Shown here: in pieces, positions 55,527 through 64,000 of the stretch
Position numbering within the stretch: the stretch's first letter is position 1
How the letters are laid out: every line of letters starts with the position of its first letter
Source: Tetracentron sinense
Taxonomy: Eukaryota > Streptophyta > Magnoliopsida > Trochodendrales > Trochodendraceae
Assembly: GCA_015143295.1 (NCBI GenBank)
Contig: CM026565.1
Coordinates: 11,220,041-11,284,040 of the forward strand
Length of the DNA stretch: 64,000 nt
Reading direction: 5' to 3'
The notes under the pieces: model-generated
Database searches by the model: none
Told to the model about the DNA's origin: nothing
Seen by the model: only the letters and a program-made list of their open reading frames with translations
Program-made: the position numbers and the translations under genes

Positions 55527-56181
55527 GTGGTAGATTATGAGTGATTGTGGGTGAGCTTGAGAGATTTATACTCATGTATTTTTGGTGGGCATGTCCGTAC
55601 CTTCTTTATGTTGATTTCTCTTTTTTACAAAACTTGGATCATGTATATATATACTTAGAGGTTTGGTTAGTCTTCCGTTGTGCTATGTAGTTTTTGTTTC
55701 CGCCATTATTGTCCTCTATTGTATATGCTCCAGGTATTTTTGCAGGTTGGTTTGTCAGGCAAGTCATGTAAGTCATGATAAGTAGTCCAAAATTCACTCT
55801 AACTCCTAGGGTGGGTTTTGGGTCGCGGGTATCAGAACTTAGGCTTTTGGTCTTCAGGGTCACTTAGAATCTGGCACCACGGCTTGACAAGACCAAATGT
55901 CAGGAAGCAAGTTAGGAAGGAAGTAAGCCGGAAACGAGTTATGTTCCAAGTGTGACACTAAACTTTAGTCTTAGTCTAAAATGGTTGCTTCAACCAAGTG
56001 CGAGTCTTAGGGACGCTAGAACAATAAAGCATAAATATTATAAATACTCTGATGACGTGATGTGATGAATATGATAGTACTATGCTATTATCAATAGCTC
56101 TATTATGGACCTTGAATTAATGTGAAAAATTATGGTTGAAAGTTAGAATCATGTGGTGCTATTGTTCTTAGGACTTTAGTC

Positions 56182-56531
56182 ATGAGGCAGGGCACACGGG
56201 GTCGTGGGCCACACACTAGAGCTTCCTCTTCTTCTCGATATGAGGATGAGCAGCTGGAGCTCTCTCAGGTCTTAGGCTCTATTACTGAAACACTAGCCAT
56301 ATTGGTGGCTCGGCAGACTATACCATCTTCAATGGCACCTACTCCACAGCCTGCAGCTCCAGTACATCCCATTGCTGGGGTTGAGGCATTCCAGAGACTG
56401 AGGCCTCCATCATTCCATGAGAGTGTGGACCCTCTTGCTACGGAGGCTTGGATCCTCCAGTTGGAGAAGATATTTGCGGTCCTCTCTCCGACAGAGGTAG
56501 AGAAAGTGACATGAGCTGTTTTCATGCTAGA
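56182..56531 (+). pseudogene. Chromovirus gag, N-terminal part, cut by an insertion
   Basis: ATG at 56182 (context GTC ATG AGG CAG), residues GSITETLAILVARQ, FQRLRPPSFHESVDPLATEA and QLEKIFAVLSPTEVEKVT, homologous to the gag at 44227. A TGA at 56512-56514 replaces the expected Trp. About 15 bases later the minus-strand element at 56532 interrupts it. The 110-codon open part covers only the beginning of the capsid region. Confidence 0.88.
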
Positions 56532-59500
56532 TGTGACACCCCGAACCCGCACCTACCTAAGTAGTGTCCCGAGACGCTTGCCCGATCGTTCATACCAGCT
56601 CAGCGGAAGACTTTACCGGACAAATGCGGAAAAATTTAAACTTTACTCACATGGAGCAACATAAACTCTGGTCATCACAAGAGCCATCAACCACAAAACA
56701 AATACCTGTATATTATTTACCATTGTGTCTGTTTTACAAAACGGAGGCACCACTAACGCGATGGGACAAGTCTCTATCCAAAGACAAAAGTACAACGTGC
56801 AGGATCCACACCTACTACTCGTCCGCTCCAGTATCTGTTGACATAAAACGTCAGTGAGATATGAAACCCAATAAAAAAAGCCACAACCCATCTATACTAT
56901 CTTCCACATTATACCAAAGCATCAATAAACACATAATATACATATTGCGGTTCATGATACAATTTAGTAATATATCCAAGTTATAATATGACCCTCAGTC
57001 ACACAAGGCCATCGCACCCGACATGAGATTCCCAATCTCCAATATCTTTCCCAATTATGGAGTTCGTTATGCAACATGTATGTCTTTTACCAAGATATTT
57101 GTTTCGATCATCAACCATGTTTTACTCCGAGTCCTGAGACTTTGTTAACTGGCCTTTAGCCCATACATGTTCATCATAGAGTGGTCTCTATACCCTATTC
57201 GAGCTTGATCATTCCAAGCTCAACACAATTCCGGCATTACCCGGTCACATCATAACTTGAGTCATCCAGACTCCTGAATACTATTCCGGTATTTACCCAA
57301 ACATGACCAACCCTTGGGTGTCCCAACCCACACAGACCAGAATCCTTAAGATTCTACACAACTAGGGTAATCATCCTCCAAGGACTTATCACATATAATC
57401 TGACTGACAGCACCTACTGTGTATACACACTGCCATCTCACTGGTTATCAGTCACGAAGGAACCCCGGCCAACTTGTCTACCGTTATCTTCTGGCTATTC
57501 ATTGGAGGCACCCCGGGCCTTACTGGACACCGTCTCTCAATGATGTACCACCTAGAAGGAACCCCGATAGGCACAACGCCGCCTCTTCGGACCCAATAGA
57601 GGAACCCCGGTCAAAACACTATATAATGCTTAGTCACGTTAGACATCTTTTAGGACTCTGACATCTCTCAGTTCAACCAATTGTGACAACGCTTCAGCAT
57701 GCCGGCTCAACTAACTACGAACCTGAAGATTCCAGATTATACACTATCACTACTCCGGACCTAGTCAAAGAGGATCTATGGATAGTAATCCACTCACTCC
57801 CGACTATCAGTCACGGAGGTCTACATACTACGACCCCGACTATTCCAGTATCAAAATAATCATCTCATCATATACACTTGCCATGTCAAGTCAACAAATT
57901 GCTTAGCGATTGGTCACCCAATCGATCGCCGAACCTAAATTCCGAGTTATTCAACCCGAAACTGATGGCTACGCCCCTCTGCTCAGTTCCTATACCTCCC
58001 CATACAAGTATATACAACCCATTTTAACGTACCATGACAAGCATAATGTTGAATAAAGATCTGAGATCGGGAAAGGGCTCTGTAATTATGAAAACCATAC
58101 TATTGTTCCTAAAACGACAGACTAGGTTTTATTTAGAAATTCATATTGTCAAATCCAACCATCAGATCTCATTGCAATTTTGATATGATTGGAAAAGTAG
58201 GAAGGTTGCAATATGGTAAAAATCTGAGCATGATCTGAGATAAAGAAGGTTCCCTGTAATGATCAAAACCGTACTGTTAGCCTTAAAAACAATAGACTAG
58301 GTTTTTCTTTAGAAATTCATATCATCCTATCCAATCATCAGATCATAGTGAAATTTGATATGATTTACAGATTAGAAAGATAAATATGTGATAAAATTTA
58401 TAGCATAATCTGAGATCAGGAGGGTTCTCTATAATTAGGAAAACCGTACTGTTAGCCTTAAAAACAGTAGACTAGGTTTTCATTTAGAAATTCATATCAT
58501 CCAATCCAACCATCAGATTGTAGTGAAATTTTGGTACGATTTACAGATTAGGAAGATAAATTTAGAGTAAAAATTTGACCATGATCAGAGCTCAGAAAGG
58601 TTCCCTATAATTAGGAAAATCATACTGTTAGCCTTAAAAATAGCAGACTAGGTTTTCCTTTAGAAATTCATATCATCCTATCCAACCATCAGATCGCAAT
58701 GAAATTTTGATATGATTTATAGATTAGAAAGATAAATTTAGAATAAAATTTTGTGCATGATCGAAGCCCAGAAAGAGTCTGATATAAACAGTTCAATTCG
58801 AATAATTTATCTAGTAGAATGAAAAATAGATAAGAAAAGGTTTTTATTACCTCTGGTACACGTGTTTTGAAGCTCCGAGAGATGAAATAGATGCCGCCAA
58901 TACGCTCAGCATGTCCAAAAACATCAGGATACGCCTCTTTATCTCTCTCTCTAGAAAATTCCCTTTCTCTCTCTAGAATGTTTCTCTCTAGAAAATTCGG
59001 CAGGGCTTCACCTCTCTCTCACTAGGATGAGAGAAATGGCTGGGGGGTGGTCTACTATTTATAGACTAGCCTAACCCACACATGTGCGCCAAGTGTCGTT
59101 TGGAAGGTGCCACGTGTTGGCCTGAGCCGAGACACATGTCACGGCTTGTGAATCGCGACCGGTTTCCGGTAATGTCGCCGAAAGTCATTCTGAAACCATA
59201 CCATATGATTTTTGATTTGACAAAACTTCAGGTGATCGATCTTGGGATAGTCTAACACCTGCTGTAAAAATTTTGGGGAAATCCGATGAGTTTTGACTGC
59301 CAAAAAGTGCGACCGGAAGAATTCGCAAAACTCACAAATTTTCCAATTTTGGATACAAAACACACTGGGGTTTCGCCATATGAGATAATAAACTGGCGAA
59401 ATGACAGACGGTCGTCCCCATGGCCTTCCAGCATATAGTGGAACAATCCGCACGAATTTCGATTAGAAAGTCAGCTAAATATAGAGCCCCAATCGAAATT

Positions 59501-59782
59501 CGATACACTACGAATTCCCTGATTTTCTCGATGTTTCCACACACGAGACCTTTGCAGTTTCACGAATTGATGTGCAAGTGAATCGGAACGATAGGTGGAC
59601 GTTCGGATAGCCGACCGGCACACTGTGTTTGCAGATCGAAGAAAAACACTAATTTTGTAGTAGTGCAATCCAATTCCGAGTAGTACCTACTTTACACAAA
59701 TTTATCAAACACACAACTAATTAACCTCAATTAAGGACTGATAATCCAAAATTTTATTATATTAAAATTCCGCATCGCTACA
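56532..59782 (-). mobile_element. 3' LTR of a minus-strand chromovirus (family C), 3251 bp
   Basis: Plus-strand ends TGTGACACCCCGAACCC (56532) and CGCATCGCTACA (59782); minus-strand start TGTAGCGATGCGG. The left flank, where one copy of the target duplication should be, is CTAGA (56527-56531); the other copy lies beyond the window. TATTTATAG near 59060 is the TATA box on the minus strand. A four-copy tandem repeat occupies 58061-58775. Near 56845 an acceptor-like TTATGTCAACAG is followed by only six codons and a stop, so the PWVEEEY frame is absent in this family. Confidence 0.9.
58061..58775 (-). repeat. About 175-bp tandem repeat inside the LTR, 4 copies
   Basis: CTGAGATCGGGAA-type word at 58061, 58235, 58410, about 58586, with the next boundary at about 58762: spacing 174-176. 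Each unit has GACTAGGTTTT then TAGAAATTCATAT and CCAACCATCAGATC. The regular period contrasts with the irregular arrays in the other LTRs. Confidence 0.88.
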
Positions 59783-59796
59783 ATCTCCCCTCCACA
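59783..59796 (-). promoter_or_regulatory. Polypurine tract of the family C chromovirus
   Basis: Plus-strand ATCTCCCCTCCAC next to the LTR, i.e. GTGGAGGGGAGAT on the minus strand directly before TGTAGCGATG. Confidence 0.8.
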
Positions 59797-59835
59797 GAGA
59801 AATTTTGTCCTAGAAATTTACATACAAAATATATA

Positions 59836-61137
59836 TTAAGCAGGAAACAATTGAGGATGATTGCGTCTGATGGCATCCTCCAGTTCCCAAGTAGCTTCTT
59901 CAATACTGTGATGTTGCCATAATACTTTAACCAGCTGGATTGATTTATTCCATAACACCTGTTCCTTGTGGTCCAATATTTGCACTGGCTTTTCCTCAAA
60001 AGACAAGTCTTCTTGAACTTGAAGTGGTTCATACCGAATCACATGCGAAGGATCAGGTATATATTTCCTCAGCATGGATATGTGAAACACATGGTGAACC
60101 CTCTCTAAGTCTGGTGGCAACGCCAGACGATATGCTACGGCCCCCACCTTAGCCAAAATTTGAAAAGGTCCAATGAATCGCGGACTTAACTTCCCCCGCT
60201 TTCCAAATTGAATAATGCCTTTTGACGGAGAGATCTTCAAGAAGACATGGTCGCCGAGTTGAAATTCCAAGTCTCGACGCTTTCCATCTGCATAGCTCTT
60301 CTGACGACTCTATGCAGCCAATAAGCTGGATCGAATCAACTCGATTTTTTTCATTGTTTCCTGTACTAATTCAAGTCCCCATAGTTTATGCTCTCCTACT
60401 TCAGTCCAACATACCGGAGACCGACAGGCCCGACCATACAAGGCCTCATACGGAGCCATTTGAATACTTGCCTGATAACTATTGTTATATGCAAACTCGA
60501 TCAACGGCAAGTGATCATCCCAGCTACCATGAAAGTCCAGACTGCAAGTGCGCATCATATCTTCTAGAGTTTGTATCGTGCGCTCGGACTGTCCATCGGT
60601 TCGTGGATGATAAGCTGTACTCATGTTTAGCTGCATACCCAAAGCTTCCTGCAAGCTCCTCCAAAATCGGGAAGTAAATCGCGGATCGCGATCTGACACA
60701 ATAGATACTGGCACACCATGCAACTTTACAATCTCCTTGATGTACAACTTTGATAAATGTTCCAGGGTTATGGTATCCTTGATAGCGAGAAAGTGAGCCG
60801 ACTTCGTCAATCGATCAACTATCATTCAAACGGCATCGTGTCCACTCCTTGTTTTTGGTAACCCCACCACAAAATCCATTGTAATGTGCTCCTATTTCCA
60901 CTAGGGGATAGGCAATGAATTTAACAATCCAGTTGGTTTCTGATGTTCTGCCTTGACTTGCTAACAAACAAGGCATCGATATACATACTCTGCAATTTCT
61001 TTCTTCATGCCATTCCACCAGTAGTTATTCTTCATATCCTGATACATCTTCGTACTTCTAGGGTGCACCGCAAAACGAGATCGATGTGCCTCATTGAGCA
61101 GTTCATTTTTCAACTCAGGGTTTCCAGGCACACAGAT
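59836..61137 (-). pseudogene. Family C chromovirus integrase and chromodomain, broken
   Basis: Read right to left: zinc finger EAHRSRFAVHPRSTK ... CLVC followed by TAG where Gln is expected; the core with [28 protein letters not shown] and [29 protein letters not shown]; then the C-terminal tail EEKPVQILDHKEQVL ... HHSIEEATWELEDAI to TAA at 59836. Further stops sit at about 60826 (TGA for Trp), two close together near 60895-60905, and near 60310. The core and the tail remain open over 171 and 144 codons. Confidence 0.92.
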
Positions 61138-61896
61138 TCATCCTTTGAATCGAAGTATTCCATCTTCAGATTCTTCAAAATCACCCATTTTTCCTTGAAG
61201 AATCCTATCTCTGATAACTTTGATCTCCTGATCTTCCAACTGTGCTTTTTGAATCTTTTGTAACAACACTAGCTTGGCCTGAATACTAGCCAACTTGGCA
61301 CTATTACCCTGGAATCCCAGACTCAGATTCCAACTCTTGAATTCTTCGATCATCTTCCATCGCTCTACCCTCATATATGCTACAGATTCAACTATCTTTC
61401 TACTCAGGGCATCAGCAACCATGTTACCCTTACCAGGATGATACTGGATTACATAGTCATAATCTTTCAAGAATTCCATCCATCTACGTTGTTCCACATT
61501 GAGTTCCTTTTGGGAGAATAGATACTTTAAACTCTTGTGATCACTATAGATCATCAACTTCTCTCCATAAAGATAATGCCTCCAAATTTTTAGTGCGAAC
61601 ACTACTGCAACTAACTCCAGGTCATGCGTGGGATAATTCCGTTCGTGAATCTTGAGTTGTCTCGAACCATAAGCAATGACCCTTTTTTTTTGTATTAAGA
61701 CACAACTGAGTCCCTTACTAGAAGCATCACAATACACCTCAAATCCTCCAGATCCTGAGGGAGTTGCCAATACTGGAGCGGTTGTTAATCTTTTCTTTAA
61801 TTCTTGAAAACTTCGGTCCCGAGATGCCGTCCATTCGAACTTCACATCTTTCTTAGTCAATTCCGTTAATGGAGCTGCTATCTTCGAGAAACCTTC
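61138..61896 (-). pseudogene. Family C chromovirus RNase H region, open 240 codons
   Basis: [57 protein letters not shown] and [10 protein letters not shown] mark the RNase H domain. It is joined to RT through a one-base insertion in an A-run (plus strand 61900-61903). A TGA at 61138-61140 ends it before the integrase. Confidence 0.92.
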
Positions 61897-62893
61897 TACA
61901 AAATCTGTGGTAGTATCCAGCCAATCCCAGAAAACTTCGAACTTCAGTAACAGTGGATGGCCTTGCCCAATCGGTTACCACCTGAATCTTGGAGGGATCA
62001 ACAGATATTCCATTCCTTGACACAATATGCCCAAGGAAGGCTACCTCTTCCATCCAAAACTCGCACTTGGAGAACTTAGCATATAGTTGATTAATTCTTA
62101 ATGTCTGTAGCGTAATCCTCAAGTGCTCAGCATGCTTCTCACGACTAGGTGAATACACCAAGATATCATCAATAAATACCACAATAAACTAATCCAAGTA
62201 CGGCCTGAAAAGATGATTCATCAATTCCATAAAGGCCGCAGGTGCATTTGTCAGTCCAAAAGGCATCACCAGGAACTCGTAGTGACCATACCAAGTTTGG
62301 AATGCTGTCTTTCGAATATCTTCTTCTTTGACCCTCAATTGATGATAGCCGGACCGTAAATCAATCTTTGAAAACACTCGGGCGCCTTGCAACTGATCAA
62401 ATAGATCATCAATCCTTGGGAGAGGATACTTATTCTTGATCATCGCTTAATTCAGCAGACGATAGTCTATACATAGACGCAGACTCCCGTCTTTCTTTCT
62501 GACAAATAACACCGGTGCTCCCCACGATGAAACACTAGGGCGGATCAAACCCTTATCTAATAGGTCTTGCAACTGAATCTTCAGTTCTTGCAACTCAGCT
62601 GGAGCCATCCGATACGGTGTTTTAGATATCGAGTCTACACCCGGAGTAATATCAATTGTAAAATCGATTTCTATAATAGGAGGGAGTCCTGGTAATTCAT
62701 CAGGAAACACATCTCTAAACTCTCTGACCACCGGGGTATTCCCTAAAGTGTCTTCATCTTTATCGACCACCACTGTTGCTAAATACCCAGTACACCCCTT
62801 ATTTAAAAGGTGACATGCTTCAATTGCTGATATTAGTTTGGGTGCTTGACTTCGGATAATCCCCTGCATTTCGAACTTTGGGATGTCTGGAAT
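61897..62893 (-). pseudogene. Family C chromovirus reverse transcriptase, broken
   Basis: Three open stretches in one frame: 62447-62869 ([46 protein letters not shown]), 62189-62443 ([37 protein letters not shown]) and 61853-62182 ([11 protein letters not shown] with the catalytic Asp pair, [27 protein letters not shown]). Stops separating them are TAA at 62444-62446 and TAG at 62186-62188; the latter stands for the Gln usual after YLD. Confidence 0.93.
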
Positions 62894-63218
62894 TCAAAAT
62901 ATCACTTTCTTGGCATTACAATCTGCCACTGCATAGTAATTGGCCAACCAGTCCATCCCAAGGATAACATCATAATCCTTTAGGCCTAACACGATCAGAT
63001 CTACTAACATCCGTACACTATTGATAAGTATGGGACAACTATCATAGACTATTTTTGTGCACAAAACTCTCCCTGATGGTGTAGATATAGACATCATGCT
63101 TTTGAGTGTATCAGGCTTGTAACTTATGTGTCTAGCAACACGAGTTGAGATAAATGAATGTGTAGCACCAGTATCAATTAATGCATATGTAGGCTTTTGA
63201 AAAATTAGCAATTTACCT
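62894..63218 (-). pseudogene. Family C chromovirus protease, nearly intact domain
   Basis: ALIDTGATHSFISTRVA holds the catalytic [20 protein letters not shown] is the second conserved motif. A TGA at 62891-62893 separates it from RT, and a TAG near 63240 from gag. Its job in an intact element is to cleave the gag-pol precursor. Confidence 0.92.
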
Positions 63219-63883
63219 TCAATAATGCCTTCGGCCTGCTAAGTTTCCTCTTGCGTGATAGCGAAAACTCGACCTTTCCCGCCCTCCAGGGCTAGTGGCT
63301 TCAATTGAGGGCAGTCTCTCTTGAAGTGGCCAAGCTTTCGACACTAAAAACAACCTTGTCCTCTGCAATCCTTGGTCAAGTGAGCTTGCCCACACTTGGC
63401 ACATTTTGGTCCAGATCCTCCTATAGATCCTTGGCCCTTCACATCATCAAATTTTCTTTTTCTAGCGAACCGATTGGTGTTGTTCTTTTTGTCCCAGGGC
63501 TTCCCAACTGGTCCTTTATACTTCCCTAGAGTTGAGAGAAACATTTCATCGTGCACTCGCTCCACTCGGAGCGCTCTGTCTAAAAGCTCAGAAAACACAG
63601 TAAATCGTTGGGTTGCCAACTTTCCCTTAATTGGTGGCTTTAAACCTTCCTTAAACTTTTCAACTCTCCACTGCTCATCCTCCACGAACTTCGCGGCAAA
63701 TCTAGAGAGTTGGTTGAATCTTTGTTCATACTCACTCACGGTCATGTTTCCCTGAGTTAATTGAAGAAACTCTATCTCCTTCTTCTTCTTCATCGAGGTA
63801 GAGAAATACCTCTCATAAAATAACTCTACAAACTTTGCCCAAGTCACGGGCCTCTGAGTAGGTGGGATTAAAAAGAAATGTAC
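63219..63883 (-). pseudogene. Family C chromovirus gag, C-terminal part with zinc knuckles
   Basis: TWAKFVELFYERYF, EIEFLQLTQGNMTVSEYEQR and RFAAKFVEDEQWRVEKFKEG belong to the retrotransposon gag core. A basic stretch (NRFARKRKFDDVKGQG) leads to CAKCGQAHLTKDC and a second knuckle, CF-stop-CRKLGHFKRDC, in which a TAG has replaced the residue between the first two Cys. Upstream the frame meets a TAA at 63884-63886, and sequence beyond no longer looks like gag, so the N-terminal half is missing or displaced. Confidence 0.9.
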
Positions 63884-64000
63884 TTAAGAGTTCAATAGTC
63901 AAAAAGAAACATTTCATTCATTTCATTACTAAGATATACAAGGCAACACTGTATAGTATAGTAGTACACCAGCGTATACAAAGCATCCTGTAGCTGTACA
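63884..64000. other. Unassigned, gag homology lost
   Basis: Plus-strand TTCATTCATTTCATTACTAA is followed by TATACAAGGCAACAC and TATAGTATAGTAG. It may be the end of another insertion in gag. The window stops too soon to tell. Confidence 0.35.

Larger units (their letters stand above)
53597..55827 (+). mobile_element. 5' LTR of another plus-strand chromovirus
   Basis: TGTAGAGCCCTGG at 53597 to GGGTTTTGGGTCGCG at 55827, then GGTATCAGA, the rest of a primer-binding site; a few bases (the ACA terminus and the first T of the site) are deleted at the junction. Contains the GACCGATCGATCGGT array (53865-54075), CCTATAAGG (about 54126), a damaged donor region (about 54375), a GGGAGGGAAGG-type minisatellite (54955-55130) and the small exon. 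Downstream gag confirms the orientation. The 3' half of the element is outside the window or displaced by the insertion at 56532. Confidence 0.9.

Noticed and set aside
60222..60677. 151-codon plus-strand frame, and 63396-63755
   Set aside because: Both are antisense shadows of integrase and gag of the minus-strand chromovirus.

Overview
This is plant nuclear DNA, most likely from a flowering plant and probably a eudicot. It is an intergenic block built almost entirely of LTR retrotransposons nested inside one another. I found no intact host gene, no rRNA or tRNA gene and no bacterial-type organisation. The evidence is Ty3/gypsy chromovirus gag-pol remnants of the Tekay/Del type, Ty1/copia LTRs resembling the Angela/BARE group, primer-binding sites matching initiator tRNA-Met, long TG...CA LTRs, and 5-bp target-site duplications (TSDs). 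The species cannot be read from the sequence.

Layout. 1-956: tandem satellite-like repeat. 957-2215: unassigned sequence with an unidentified minus-strand coding remnant. 2216-4390: chromovirus LTR lacking its 3' end. About 4391-6341: LTR and leader of a Tat-like or non-autonomous element. 6342-12921: chromovirus LTR pieces in both orientations, holding a minus-strand solo LTR (10425-12736). 13285-17345: LTR of a second gypsy family (family C), split by a copia solo LTR (14298-16470). 17346-21139: minus-strand LTR and internal end of another, probably copia, element, split by a chromovirus solo LTR (17675-20030). 21140-21616: family C LTR start. 21617-37240: minus-strand chromovirus (3' LTR, chromodomain, integrase), whose LTR is split by a complete copia element (22703-35205) that itself holds a chromovirus solo LTR (28176-30861). 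37241-39532: hairpin- and repeat-rich sequence. 39533-53520: structurally complete chromovirus with copia solo LTRs in its 5' LTR (41492-43666) and in its reverse transcriptase (46726-48933). 53597-56531: 5' LTR and gag start of another chromovirus. 56532 to the window end: minus-strand family C chromovirus (3' LTR and pol/gag remnants).

Eight insertions are delimited exactly by TSDs: TCTTC, ATCGA, CTCGC, GACAT, ATTAT, TTAAC, TGTCC and GTAGT/GTATT. Six of them are solo LTRs. Every gag and pol reading frame is broken by stops or frameshifts, so no element looks autonomous.

The most unusual feature lies inside the chromovirus LTRs. Nine copies carry, about 270-440 bases before the LTR 3' end and directly after an AG|GT splice-acceptor-like site, the same short frame for an acidic peptide with the core PWVEEEY. 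In eight it is open to a stop. Many differences between copies are synonymous third-base changes, which suggests a conserved small coding exon. The same LTRs carry two fast-changing modules at fixed places: an array of short palindromes just upstream of the TATA box, with a different palindrome in different subfamilies, and a minisatellite inside the segment that a leader intron would remove.
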